Source of the DNA: Streptomyces sp. NBC_00433
GTDB lineage: Bacteria; Actinomycetota; Actinomycetes; Streptomycetales; Streptomycetaceae
Length of the DNA stretch: 64,000 bases
Assembly (NCBI GenBank): GCA_036015235.1
Contig: CP107926.1
Coordinates: 4,793,501-4,857,500 of the forward strand
Direction: 5' to 3'
Part shown: positions 10,914-19,316 of the stretch, in pieces
How the letters are laid out: each line of letters begins with the position of its first letter
Numbering within the stretch: position 1 is the stretch's first letter
Translations under genes and position numbers: made by a program
Notes under the pieces: generated by a model
Databases searched by the model: none
What the model saw: the letters and a program-made list of their open reading frames with translations, nothing else
Told to the model about the DNA's origin: nothing

Positions 10914-13900
10914 TGTCGATCCGCGACTACTGCGGTACGCGCGCACCACCCGGGTCTTCCTGGCCGGCACGGTGGCGCTCGGTCTGGTGGGCGCCGGTCT
11001 GATCGTGGCGCAGGCGACGCTGATCGCCGACCTGGTCGTCGGCGGCTTCCAGCACGGCGACGGGACCGGCGCCCTGGGCGGCGACCTGCTGTGGCTGGCG
11101 GCCGTCTCGGTGGGCCGGGCGCTGGTGGCCTGGCTGACGGAGCTGTGCGCGCACCGGGCCGGGGCCGCGGTCACCTCGCAGTTGCGCAACCGGCTGCTGA
11201 TACGTGCGACCGCGCTCGGCCCGGGGTGGCTGACCGGCCGTCGCAGCGGTGAACTGACCACCCTCGCGACCCGCGGCATCGACGCGCTGGACGACTACTT
11301 CGCCCGCTATCTGCCGCAGTTGGGGCTCGCCGCGGTCGTCCCCGCGGTCGTGCTGGCCCGCATTCTCCTCGCCGACTGGATATCGGCGCTCACCATCGTG
11401 CTCACCCTGCCGCTGATCCCGCTGTTCATGGTGCTGGTGGGCTGGGCGACCAGGGACCGGATGGACCGGCAGTGGCGGCTGCTCGGCCGGCTCTCCGGGC
11501 ACTTCCTCGACGTGGTCGCCGGACTGCCGACACTCAAGGTCTTCGGGCGGGCCAAGGCACAGGCCGACAACATCCGGACCATCACCGGCGACTACCGCAA
11601 GGCCACCCTGAAGACGCTGCGGATCGCCTTCCTCTCGTCCTTCGTGCTGGAACTGCTGGCCACCATCTCGGTCGCCCTGGTCGCCGTCGACATCGGCATG
11701 CGTCTGGTGCACGGCGAGCTGTCGCTGCGCACCGGCTTGCTGGTGCTGGTCCTGGCCCCCGAGGCGTATCTGCCGCTGCGGCAGGTCGGAGCGCAATACC
11801 ACGCGGCGGCGGAAGGGCTGGCCGCCGCCGAGCAGGTCTTCGAGGTGCTGGAGACCGAGCCCGCCACGGCGCCCGGCCGCACCCCCGCGCCCGATCTGCG
11901 GACCGCCACGGTCCGGGTCGAGGGCCTCGCGGTACGGACCGAGGGCGCGCTGGCACCGACCTCCTTCACCCTCGCGCCCGGCGAGACGCTGGCGGTGACC
12001 GGCCCGAGCGGGGTCGGCAAGACCACGATGCTCAGCGCGCTGCTCGGCTTCGCGCCGGCCGCGCGGGGCCGCATCCTGGCCGACGGCGTCGACCTCGGCA
12101 CCATCGACCAGGCGTCCTGGCACCGCCAGATCGCCTGGGTGCCGCAGCACCCGCACCTCTTCGCCGGCACGATCGCCGACAACGTCCGGCTGGCCCGGCC
12201 CGACGCCGCCGACGCCGACCTGCACGCCGCGCTGGCCGCCGCCGGCGCGCTCGGCTTCGCCGCCCCCGACGACGTCATCGGCGAGGACGGCGCCGGGCTG
12301 TCCGCCGGCCAGCGGCAGCGCATCGCGCTGGCCCGCGCCTTCCTCGCCGACCGGCCGCTGCTGCTGCTCGACGAGCCGACCGCCAACCTCGACGGCGACA
12401 CCGAGGGTGCACTCATCGCGACCCTGCGGGAGCTGTGCCGGGGCCGGACGACGATCCTGGTCGCCCACCGCCCCGCGCTGCTGCCGCTCGCCGACCGGGT
12501 GCTCGCCCTGACGCCGGGGGCGGGCGACTCACCCGCACCGGGCTCGCCCGCGTACGACTCCTTGCCTTCGTACGACCGCTCGCCTGCGCCGGACCGGCTG
12601 CCCGAGCCGGATCACGCACAGGTGCCGGACCGGTCCAGCACGGGGGGTGTACGCGGGTTGCTCGCCGCGGGGCGAATACGCGGCTTCCGCGGGCGCTTCG
12701 CCGCGGCCTGCGGGCTGGGCGCGCTGGCGCTGCTGTCCGCGGTCGGGCTGATGGCGACCTCGGGGTGGCTGATCAGCCGGGCCTCGCAGCAGCCGCCGGT
12801 GCTGTATCTGATGGTGGCCGTCACCGCGACCAGGGCCTTCGGTATCGGGCGGGCCGTCTTCCGCTACGGGGAGCGGCTGGTCGCGCACGACGCGGTCTTC
12901 CGCGCGCTGGCCGGCGTAAGGGTCGCGGTCTACCGGCGGCTGGAAGGCCTGGCGCCCGCCGGCCTGCGCGAGCGGCAGCGCGGCGACCTGCTGTCCCGGC
13001 TGGTCGCGGATGTGGACGCGGTCCAGGACCACTACCTGCGGTGGCTGCAGCCCGCGATCACCGCCGGGCTCGTGGCGCTGGTGTCCGCGGCCTTCGCCGG
13101 ATGGCTGCTGCCGGCCGCGGGAGTCGCCCTCGGGGCCGGGCTGCTGGTCGCCGGCGTCGCCGTGCCGCTGCTGGCCGCGGCCGTCGCACGCCGTACCGAA
13201 GCGCGGCTCGCCCCGGCCCGCGGCGAGCTGTCGTCCAGGGTGCTGGCCCTCTTCACCGGCACCGCCGAGCTGACGGTCGCCGGCGCGCTGGACCGCCGGC
13301 GTGACGAAGCCGCGGAGGCCGACCGTACGCTCACCGCGGTCGCCGCCAGGTCCGCCGCGGTCACCGCGCTGGGAGCCGGGCTGACCACGCTGGTCTGCGG
13401 TCTCACCGTGACAGCGTGCGGCTGGGTCGGGGTGGGTGCGGTGGCAGCGCGCGACCTGCCGGGTGTGGCGCTCGCGGTGCTGCTGCTCGCCCCGCTCGCC
13501 GCCTTCGAGGCCGTCAACGGCCTGCCGCTCGCCGCACAGCAGCGGCAGCGCAGCCGCCGGGCGGCGGAAAGGGTGAACGACGTGCTCGACTCGCCGCTGC
13601 CGGTGAGCGAGCCCGCCCACCCGGCGGCGCCGCCCGCCTCGCCCTTCCCCCTGGTGGTGAGCGACCTGACCGCCCGCCACCCGGGACGGCCCTCCCCCGC
13701 GCTCGACGGCGTTGGCCTTACCCTCACCCAGGGTCGCCGGGTCGCGGTCGTCGGCCCGTCGGGCGCCGGCAAGACGACGCTGGCGCACGTACTGCTGCGC
13801 TTCCTGGACGCCGAGTCCGGCACCTATACCCTGGGCGGTCGGCCCGCGGACGAGTGCGACGGCGACGACGTACGCCGGCTGGTCGGCATGTGCGCTCAGG

Positions 13901-14397
13901 ACGCGCATGTCTTCGACAGCAGCGTCAGGGAGAATCTGCGGCTCGCCCGTCCCGGTGCCGGCGACGACGACCTGCGCGCCGCCCTCGCCGCCGCCCGGCT
14001 CGACCTCGACCTGGATCTGGCCGTCGGCGAGCACGGGGCCAGGCTGTCCGGCGGGATGCGGCAGCGGCTCGCGCTGGCCCGCGCGCTGCTGGCCGGCTTC
14101 CCCGTACTGATCCTGGACGAGCCCGCCGAGCACCTGGACATCGCCACCGCCGACGCCCTGACCGCCGACCTGCTGGCCGCCACCCGCGGCCGCGACCGTA
14201 CGACGCTGCTGATCACGCACCGGCTGGCCGGGCTCGCGGGCGACGCCGTCGACGAGATCGTCGTACTCGACGCGGGCCGCGTCGTCCAACGCGGCACCTA
14301 CCGCGAGCTCGCCGCCGCCGACGGACCCTTCCGGAGCACTTTGGAGCGCGAGCAGCTCGCCGACGCGTTCGGGGCGCGGCACCCGGTTGCGGCGTGA
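10906..14397 (+). CDS. cydCD: Fused CydD-CydC ABC exporter for cytochrome bd assembly
   Basis: Two complete ABC exporters are fused in one chain of about 1,163 residues. The first half has a membrane domain, Walker A GPSGVGKTT, signature LSAGQRQR and Walker B LLLLDEPT. A Pro/Ser-rich linker follows, then a second membrane domain with GPSGAGKTT, LSGGMRQR and VLILDEPA. CydDC exports thiols such as cysteine or glutathione in E. coli and is needed to mature cytochrome bd; the actinobacterial fusion is common. The ATG at 10897 has no spacer to AAAGGGG, whereas GTG 10906 has 9 bases, so I prefer GTG. The second Walker B reads DEPAEHLD rather than DEPTS. Confidence 0.95.
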   Translation: MKPVDPRLLRYARTTRVFLAGTVALGLVGAGLIVAQATLIADLVVGGFQHGDGTGALGGDLLWLAAVSVGRALVAWLTELCAHRAGAAVTSQLRNRLLIRATALGPGWLTGRRSGELTTLATRGIDALDDYFARYLPQLGLAAVVPAVVLARILLADWISALTIVLTLPLIPLFMVLVGWATRDRMDRQWRLLGRLSGHFLDVVAGLPTLKVFGRAKAQADNIRTITGDYRKATLKTLRIAFLSSFVLELLATISVALVAVDIGMRLVHGELSLRTGLLVLVLAPEAYLPLRQVGAQYHAAAEGLAAAEQVFEVLETEPATAPGRTPAPDLRTATVRVEGLAVRTEGALAPTSFTLAPGETLAVTGPSGVGKTTMLSALLGFAPAARGRILADGVDLGTIDQASWHRQIAWVPQHPHLFAGTIADNVRLARPDAADADLHAALAAAGALGFAAPDDVIGEDGAGLSAGQRQRIALARAFLADRPLLLLDEPTANLDGDTEGALIATLRELCRGRTTILVAHRPALLPLADRVLALTPGAGDSPAPGSPAYDSLPSYDRSPAPDRLPEPDHAQVPDRSSTGGVRGLLAAGRIRGFRGRFAAACGLGALALLSAVGLMATSGWLISRASQQPPVLYLMVAVTATRAFGIGRAVFRYGERLVAHDAVFRALAGVRVAVYRRLEGLAPAGLRERQRGDLLSRLVADVDAVQDHYLRWLQPAITAGLVALVSAAFAGWLLPAAGVALGAGLLVAGVAVPLLAAAVARRTEARLAPARGELSSRVLALFTGTAELTVAGALDRRRDEAAEADRTLTAVAARSAAVTALGAGLTTLVCGLTVTACGWVGVGAVAARDLPGVALAVLLLAPLAAFEAVNGLPLAAQQRQRSRRAAERVNDVLDSPLPVSEPAHPAAPPASPFPLVVSDLTARHPGRPSPALDGVGLTLTQGRRVAVVGPSGAGKTTLAHVLLRFLDAESGTYTLGGRPADECDGDDVRRLVGMCAQDAHVFDSSVRENLRLARPGAGDDDLRAALAAARLDLDLDLAVGEHGARLSGGMRQRLALARALLAGFPVLILDEPAEHLDIATADALTADLLAATRGRDRTTLLITHRLAGLAGDAVDEIVVLDAGRVVQRGTYRELAAADGPFRSTLEREQLADAFGARHPVAA

Positions 14398-14495
14398 TGA
14401 AGCCGGGAGGAGGGTGGGAAGCGAGGCGCGACCGGGCTTTCCCGTGCGTGCGCAGGGCGCAGAGCGCCGGCCACGCTGCGGAGAGGATGAGAGCC

Positions 14496-14786
14496 ATGCG
14501 GATGATGCTCACCGCGCGAATGGACACCGCGACGGCGAACCAGGCCGTCAACGACGGCACCATGTCAAAAATGGTGCAGGAAATGGTCGAGGAACTACGC
14601 CCGGAATCCGCCTACTTCACCACCACGGCGGGCGACCGGTGCTGCTACATGGTCTTCGAGATGAACAAGAGCTCGCAGATGCCGTCGGCCCTCGAACCCT
14701 TCTTCCACGCCGGTGCGAAAGTCGATGTGCGGCCGGTCATGACCATGGACGACCTGCAGACCGGGCTGGCCGGCCTCGGCCGCTGA
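14496..14786 (+). CDS. Small conserved protein, about 96 residues
   Basis: Starts MRMMLTARMDTATANQAV and includes AYFTTTAGDRC and VRPVMTMDDL. I recognise the pattern as a small actinobacterial domain of unknown function with an alpha/beta dimeric-barrel look, but I cannot give a function. ATG 14496 is preceded by GAGAGG. It has no signal peptide or membrane segment. Two adjacent Cys (RCCYM) are unusual. It lies 98 bases after cydCD and may be read through from it. Confidence 0.7.
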   Translation: MRMMLTARMDTATANQAVNDGTMSKMVQEMVEELRPESAYFTTTAGDRCCYMVFEMNKSSQMPSALEPFFHAGAKVDVRPVMTMDDLQTGLAGLGR

Positions 14787-14975
14787 CCTGCTTATACCGC
14801 CTGCTCCCCGAGCCTGCCAGCGGTACCGGAAAGAGCCGCCGCCGGGTCGGAATTGGGCCGGACGGGTGGCGTTGGTCTGAAAATCCCCGGACTCGGGGTG
14901 CGGTTCCGGAAAATCCGTGCTCGTTTCCTCATCATCGGATTAGTCACTTCGACCGACAAGGAAACGAGAGAGGCC

Positions 14976-15449
14976 ATGGCCGCTACCACTCCCCGTGCCA
15001 CCGCGTTCTGGGGCGCATTCCTGAACGTGCTCATCAAGTGCATCGCCGCGCTGGGCTTCGCGACCCCGGCCCGTATGAAGGGCGCGGCGTCCGGGCACGC
15101 GGTGGGCCACGCCACCGTACCGGCGCAGGCCGTCGCCGCCCCGGTGATCGCGGCCGCCGCGCCGAGGGGCGGAAATACGGCGCGCGGACATGCCGCGCCA
15201 GCGCATTGCGCCGACCGGGTGATGGTGCCCGCGCCGCGGTCGTCGGGCCGCGGGCGTTCGCTGCCGCCGACGATGAAGCAGCGGATCAGGGCCGAGGCGC
15301 ACGGCACGTCACCCAGCTCCCGCAGCATCGCCGTCCCGGTCGACGGCCTCGGCGACGCGGCGGCCGCGGCGGCTGCCATTGTCGGCGCCGCCGACCAGGA
15401 CGCCGCCGACCGCGCCGGCCGCCGCCGCGACCGTGCGCTGTGCGGCTGA
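14976..15449 (+). CDS. Small Ala-rich protein with conserved PPTMKQRI motif
   Basis: The 157-residue product starts at ATG 14976 with GAGAGAGG ahead of it. A hydrophobic segment near residues 10-28 (FWGAFLNVLIKCIAALGFA) could be a membrane anchor or signal. A Ala/Pro-rich middle leads to RSLPPTMKQRIRAEAHG, which I associate with a Streptomyces family of unknown function (possibly DUF6344). The C-terminal 40 residues are low complexity. No enzyme motif is visible. Confidence 0.6.
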   Translation: MAATTPRATAFWGAFLNVLIKCIAALGFATPARMKGAASGHAVGHATVPAQAVAAPVIAAAAPRGGNTARGHAAPAHCADRVMVPAPRSSGRGRSLPPTMKQRIRAEAHGTSPSSRSIAVPVDGLGDAAAAAAAIVGAADQDAADRAGRRRDRALCG

Positions 15450-15778
15450 CACCGCCGGGTTTTCGGCGCTCCACCGCGCCCGCACGGCCCGAGCACCACA
15501 GGTCGGCGTACGCCACCGCGTCACCACGGCGCCTTTCCGCGGCGACGACGACCGTCCCAGAACGTGATCCGCGACGTATTCCGTAACGACGTCCGTAACG
15601 GGGTCAGCAACGCGACCCGCAACGCGGCCCACGGAGCGGCCGCGAGCGTATCCGCAACGTGACCCGAGACAACCAGAGCGTCACACCGAGGTCGTGACGC
15701 CCCCCACCATCCGGCTCGGCTGAGCACATATCCGCACTTTTGTGCGGGCAAGCTCGGCGGATACGGGAGGATGGAAGG
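15450..15778. other. Intergenic stretch with degenerate short repeats, no gene called
   Basis: Between 15,560 and 15,660 the sequence contains imperfect repeats around CGTAACG/CGCAACG spaced about 12-21 bases apart. One frame reads a short Val-Arg-Asn-rich segment, but it has no start with a ribosome binding site and ends quickly. It may be a gene remnant. The last 15 bases hold GGGAGG for the HAD gene. Confidence 0.4.
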
Positions 15779-16672
15779 GTGACCTCAGCCATCGGTGCCC
15801 CCGGCGGGCCCTCCCCTTCGCCCGACGCGCACCCGCAGCCTTACGCACACGACGACTTCGCCGTCACCTCGCCGCGGCTGATCGCCACCGACCTGGACGG
15901 AACGTTGCTGCGCAACGACCGCTCCGTGTCGCCGCGCACGATCGCCGCGCTGGCCGCCGCAGAAGCGGCTGGCATCGAGGTCTTCTTCGTCACCGGGCGC
16001 CCCGCACGGTGGATGGGCGTGGTCGCCGAACACCTCGCAGGACACGGAATGGCGATCGTCGCCAACGGTGCCGCGGTCTACGACCTGCGTGCGCACCGGC
16101 TGATCGAGGCCTTTCCGCTGCCCGAGGACGACGCGCTCGCGGTCGCGCACGCGCTGCGCGCCGAGCTGCCCGGCACCAGTTTCGCGGTCGAGCGCGCCGG
16201 GAGCTTCCGGCGCGAACCCGCGTACGGCGCCATCGAGCCCGACCTCGGGCCGCCGGCCGCCGTCGACGTGCTGCTGGCCGAGGACCGCGCGCTACCGGTG
16301 CTGAAACTGCTGGCCAAGCACCCCTCGATGGACCCCGACGACTTCCTGGCGGCGGCGCTCGCGGTCGCGGGCGGGCACGGCGAGATCACCCGTTCGAGCG
16401 AGACCGCCCTGCTGGAGGTCAGCGGCAAGGGCGTCAGCAAGGCCACCACGCTGGCGCGCTGCTGCGCGGAGCGCGGGGTCACGGCAGCCGAGGTGGTCGC
16501 GTTCGGCGACATGCCGAACGACCTGGCGATGCTCGGCTGGGCCGGTACGTCCTACGCCGTCGCCAACGCGCACCCCGACGTCCTGGCCGCCACCAATCGC
16601 CGGACGGCGGCGAACGAGGACGACGGGGTGGCGCGGGTGATCGAGCGGATCGTCGCGGCCCGCCGCAACTGA
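15779..16672 (+). CDS. Cof-type HAD-superfamily phosphatase
   Basis: The 297-residue protein carries the HAD motifs: I, ATDLDGTLL with the nucleophilic Asp; II, FVTGRP; III, the Lys in SGKGVSKATTL; IV, FGDMPNDLAML. The cap domain lies between motifs II and III (type C2B, Cof/YwpJ-like). It is likely a cytoplasmic phosphatase of sugar or nucleotide phosphates, with unknown substrate. I chose GTG 15779 because GGGAGG is 8 bases ahead. The N-terminal 35 residues are Pro/Ser-rich and probably disordered. It is convergent with the VOC gene. Confidence 0.88.
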   Translation: MTSAIGAPGGPSPSPDAHPQPYAHDDFAVTSPRLIATDLDGTLLRNDRSVSPRTIAALAAAEAAGIEVFFVTGRPARWMGVVAEHLAGHGMAIVANGAAVYDLRAHRLIEAFPLPEDDALAVAHALRAELPGTSFAVERAGSFRREPAYGAIEPDLGPPAAVDVLLAEDRALPVLKLLAKHPSMDPDDFLAAALAVAGGHGEITRSSETALLEVSGKGVSKATTLARCCAERGVTAAEVVAFGDMPNDLAMLGWAGTSYAVANAHPDVLAATNRRTAANEDDGVARVIERIVAARRN

Positions 16673-16706
16673 GCGGCCGGGCCGCACGGACCCCGTACCG
16701 CTGCGG

Positions 16707-17492
16707 TCAGCTCTGGCCCTCGCTCGCCACGACGGAGAAGACCGCGCCCTGCGGGTCCTGGACGACGGCCATCCGGCCGACCTTGTCCATGTCGAAAGGC
16801 GGCGTGATCACCGATCCGCCGGCCCGCACGAGCGCGTCGACGACGCTGTCGGCGTCGTCCACCGCGAAGTTGACCATCCAGTGCGGCGGGGTGCCGTCGG
16901 GCAGGCTGTCCAGGCCCATGACACCGCCGATGGTGTGGCCCTTGACCTGGAAGCCGTCGAATTCCGGCATCTCCGGCATCGGGCCCGCGGTCAGGCCGAG
17001 GACCGCGGAGTAGAAGGCGCCGGCTCCTGCGGGGTCGGGGCTGTGCAGCTGGTTCCAGACCAGCGCCCCGTGCTCGTTGACGATCTCGGCGCCCTTGAAG
17101 TCCCGCGGCTGCCACGCACCGAAGACGGCGCCGTACGGGTCGGCGGCGACGAACATCCGGCCCAGGGTCATGACGTCGGAGGTCGGCATGATGACCGTGC
17201 CGCCGTTGGCCTTGACCGCGGCCTCGGTCGCGTCGGCGTCGGCCACCGAGAAGTAGGTGGTCCACGCGGTCGGCGGGGCGGGCTGGTCGCCCATCGCCAT
17301 GGCTTTCATCAGACCGGCGACCGGCTTGCCCTTCTGCGTACAGACCGAATAGCCGCCGTATTCGTCCGGGCCGATCTCGCCCTGCCAGCCGAACAGGTCA
17401 CGGTAGAAGTCCAGGCCGGCTTGCTGGTCGGGCACCATCAGGTCGATCCAGCACGGTGTGCCGGGCTCGTAGGGGCCGGTGACTTCGGACAT
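16707..17492 (-). CDS. Two-domain VOC (glyoxalase/bleomycin-resistance fold) protein
   Basis: The 261-residue product consists of two tandem VOC repeats: residues about 10-125 (CWIDLMVPD to AVFGAWQPR) and 140-258 (LVWNQLHSPD to AVFSVVASE). VOC proteins bind a metal or small hydrophobic ligand in a paired beta-alpha-beta-beta-beta fold. Streptomyces relatives are often annotated as hydroxylases or glyoxalases without proof. ATG 17492 is supported by GGAGG with a 6-base spacer. It stands alone. Confidence 0.85.
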   Translation of the reverse strand: MSEVTGPYEPGTPCWIDLMVPDQQAGLDFYRDLFGWQGEIGPDEYGGYSVCTQKGKPVAGLMKAMAMGDQPAPPTAWTTYFSVADADATEAAVKANGGTVIMPTSDVMTLGRMFVAADPYGAVFGAWQPRDFKGAEIVNEHGALVWNQLHSPDPAGAGAFYSAVLGLTAGPMPEMPEFDGFQVKGHTIGGVMGLDSLPDGTPPHWMVNFAVDDADSVVDALVRAGGSVITPPFDMDKVGRMAVVQDPQGAVFSVVASEGQS

Positions 17493-17678
17493 CTGGCGCC
17501 TCCATGAGTGGTCCGGGGTGCCGCGGGGGCCCCGGTACGGAATGCCGCCACCCCGGCCGGACGACCGGGTGGCCACGCCCCCGATAGACCACCCTCCCCG
17601 CCGCCCGGCACTCCCGCTACCCGAACGCGCCGGCGCCGAACGCGCGCTCGCGGGGTGCGGACCCTCGGCGCGGGCGCC

Positions 17679-18500
17679 TTACGCGAAGGCGGCGGCGTGC
17701 CGGGCCGCCCAGGCGGCGAAGGTCCCGGCCGGCCGGCCCAGCACCCGCTCGACGTCGGAGGTCACCGCCTGCTCGGCCGGCAGCGGCTCGCCGAGGATGC
17801 CGAGGGTTGCGTCCGCGACGGGCTCCGGCATGAAGCCCAGCATCTGCTCCCTGGCCTCGGCCCTGCTCTGCTCCACGAAGTCCACCGGCTCGCCCAGCGC
17901 CGCGCCGATCGCCCGTGCCCGCTCGCGCGGCGAGAGGGCGGCGGGCCCGGTGAGTTCGTACGTACGCCCCACGTGGCCCTCCTCGCGCAGCACGGCGGCC
18001 GCGACCTGCGCGATGTCGGCCGGGTCGATCGCCGGCAGCGCCACATCGCCGAACGGTGCGAAGACCGTCCGCCGGGTGCGTACGGTCTCGGCCCAGGCGA
18101 AGGCGTTGGACGCGAAACCGCCCGGCCGCAGCACGGTCCAGTCCAGGCCCGAGCCCCGTACGGCCGCCTCGAAGCGGGCCGGGTGCGCGTACGCCTGCGG
18201 CCGGGTCCCCGCGCCCTGCGAGGACAGCAGCACCACCCGGCGGACGCCGCCGGCCTTCGCCGCGTCCAGCACGGCGTGCGGGTCGTCGCCCGCGACCAGC
18301 AGGAAGAGCGTGTCGGCGCCGTCGAAGGCGGGGCGGAGGCTGTCCGGCGCCGCCAGGTCGCCCTGCCGGTGGGTGACGCCGGTCGGCGTCGCCGGCGCCG
18401 CTTGACGCGACATGGCGACGACCTCCTCGCCGCCTGCCGCGGCGAGTGCGCTGACGACCTGCTGCCCGACGTTTCCGGTTGCTCCGGTCACCACGATCAT
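17679..18500 (-). CDS. NmrA-type NAD(P)-binding reductase/sensor
   Basis: The 273-residue Rossmann protein has the glycine motif VTGATGNVGQQV at its N-terminus and a later LSSQGAGTRP and LRPGGF, fitting the atypical SDR/NmrA group (quinone reductase or redox-sensor like). The SDR Tyr-x-x-x-Lys pair is not evident, as usual for NmrA. I chose ATG 18500, which has GGGAG with a 5-base spacer. Such genes often face a divergent HxlR regulator. Here that position is occupied by the end of the LLM gene instead. Confidence 0.85.
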   Translation of the reverse strand: MIVVTGATGNVGQQVVSALAAAGGEEVVAMSRQAAPATPTGVTHRQGDLAAPDSLRPAFDGADTLFLLVAGDDPHAVLDAAKAGGVRRVVLLSSQGAGTRPQAYAHPARFEAAVRGSGLDWTVLRPGGFASNAFAWAETVRTRRTVFAPFGDVALPAIDPADIAQVAAAVLREEGHVGRTYELTGPAALSPRERARAIGAALGEPVDFVEQSRAEAREQMLGFMPEPVADATLGILGEPLPAEQAVTSDVERVLGRPAGTFAAWAARHAAAFA

Positions 18501-18552
18501 GATCACTCCCAGGTCCGATGTCCCGTTGACCCGATGAAGCTAACATCGTGGA

Positions 18553-18577
18553 GATAGTAGGTACCTAGAGGATAGTA
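18553..18577. promoter_or_regulatory. Operator-like repeats upstream of the NmrA-type gene
   Basis: Two direct repeats GATAGTA (18553-18559 and 18571-18577), 18 bases apart, flank a perfect palindrome TAGGTACCTA (18558-18567). The arrangement suits binding by a winged-helix dimer, but no regulator gene lies next to it. Confidence 0.4.
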
Positions 18578-18604
18578 ATGGCTTTTCCTGGTGCCGCCGC
18601 TTGC

Positions 18605-19288
18605 TCAGCCGGCCAGTTGCGCCAGGCCTTCCGTCGCGATGCGCTCGAAGACCTCCGGGTCGGCGGCGAAGTCCGAGTCCGGGATCGGGTGGTGCAGCAC
18701 GATCTCGGTGATGCCCAGCTCGGCGTGCCGCCCGGCGAAGTCCACGAAGGCGTCCACCGAGTCCAGCGGGGCGTTCCTGTCCGGCGTGAAACCGGTGAGC
18801 ATGATCCGCTCCAGCTCGCCCGGGTCCCGACCGGCGGCCGCACAGGCCTCGCCCAACCGCTCGACCTGCCCGCGGATCGCCGCCCGCGACTGCGCCGGCG
18901 TACCGGCCTCGAAGAGCGCCGGGTCCCCCGTGGTCACCCAGGCCTGCCCGTAGCGCGCCGCCAGGGCGAGCCCGCGCGGCCCGGTCGCCGCCACGGCGAA
19001 GGGCAGCCTCGGCTGCTGCACGCACCCGGGGATATTCCGCGCCTCCTCGGCCGCGTAGTACGTCCCCCGCTCGGTGACCGCGCCCTGCGTCAGCAGCCGG
19101 TCGAGCAGCCCGACGAACTCCCCGAACCGGTCCGCACGCTCCCGCGCCGTCCACGGCTCCTGCCCGAGCACGGTCGCGTCGAAGCCGGTGCCACCCGACC
19201 CGATACCCAGCACGACCCGCCCGGCGGAGACGTCGTCGAGCGACATCAGGTCCTTGGCGAGCGTGACGGGATGCCGGAAGTTCGGCGA
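18605..19288 (-). pseudogene. 3' part of disrupted LLM-class flavin monooxygenase gene
   Basis: This frame encodes the C-terminal three quarters of an LLM (luciferase-like, F420/FMN-dependent) oxidoreductase from SPNFRHPVTLAKDLMSLDDV to the stop. The N-terminal strand with the barrel start is missing. The match to the family ends exactly at the attachment core at 19287-19288, and the frame then runs into integrated DNA. It is closely similar along its length to the intact copy at 45,452-46,357. A new ATG at 19318, sharing its CATG with the integrase start, could give a 237-residue truncated product, but that would lack part of the flavin site. Confidence 0.9.
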
Positions 19289-19304
19289 GCCCAAGCCTCG
19301 TTCA
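19271..19304. other. attL: left attachment site of the integrative island
   Basis: On the + strand the chromosomal side reads GCCGGAAGTTCGGC, then the 2-bp core GA (19287-19288), then GCC and the element arm CAAGCCTCGTTCA (19292-19304). The same arm occurs in inverted form at three right-hand sites (55.9, 61.3 and 62.3 kb), each followed by ACC/ACT, GA and the LLM 5' sequence. Together the halves define attB inside the LLM gene. Confidence 0.85.
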
Positions 19305-19316
19305 TACAATCGGTCC

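Noticed and set aside
10788..11252. Possible CydX-like small membrane protein
   Set aside because: The hydrophobic run is produced by a 9-bp repeat and the frame continues deep into cydCD in the wrong phase; no stop or ribosome site supports a small gene.
15521..15751. Minus-strand frame of 76 codons and repeated CGTAACG-like units
   Set aside because: No ribosome site and no recognisable product; repeats are imperfect and have no repeat-spacer regularity, so it is not a CRISPR array.
16673..16685. Palindrome GCGGCCGGGCCGC between the HAD and VOC genes as a terminator
   Set aside because: Only 6 paired bases and a one-base loop; such palindromes occur often by chance at this G+C content.
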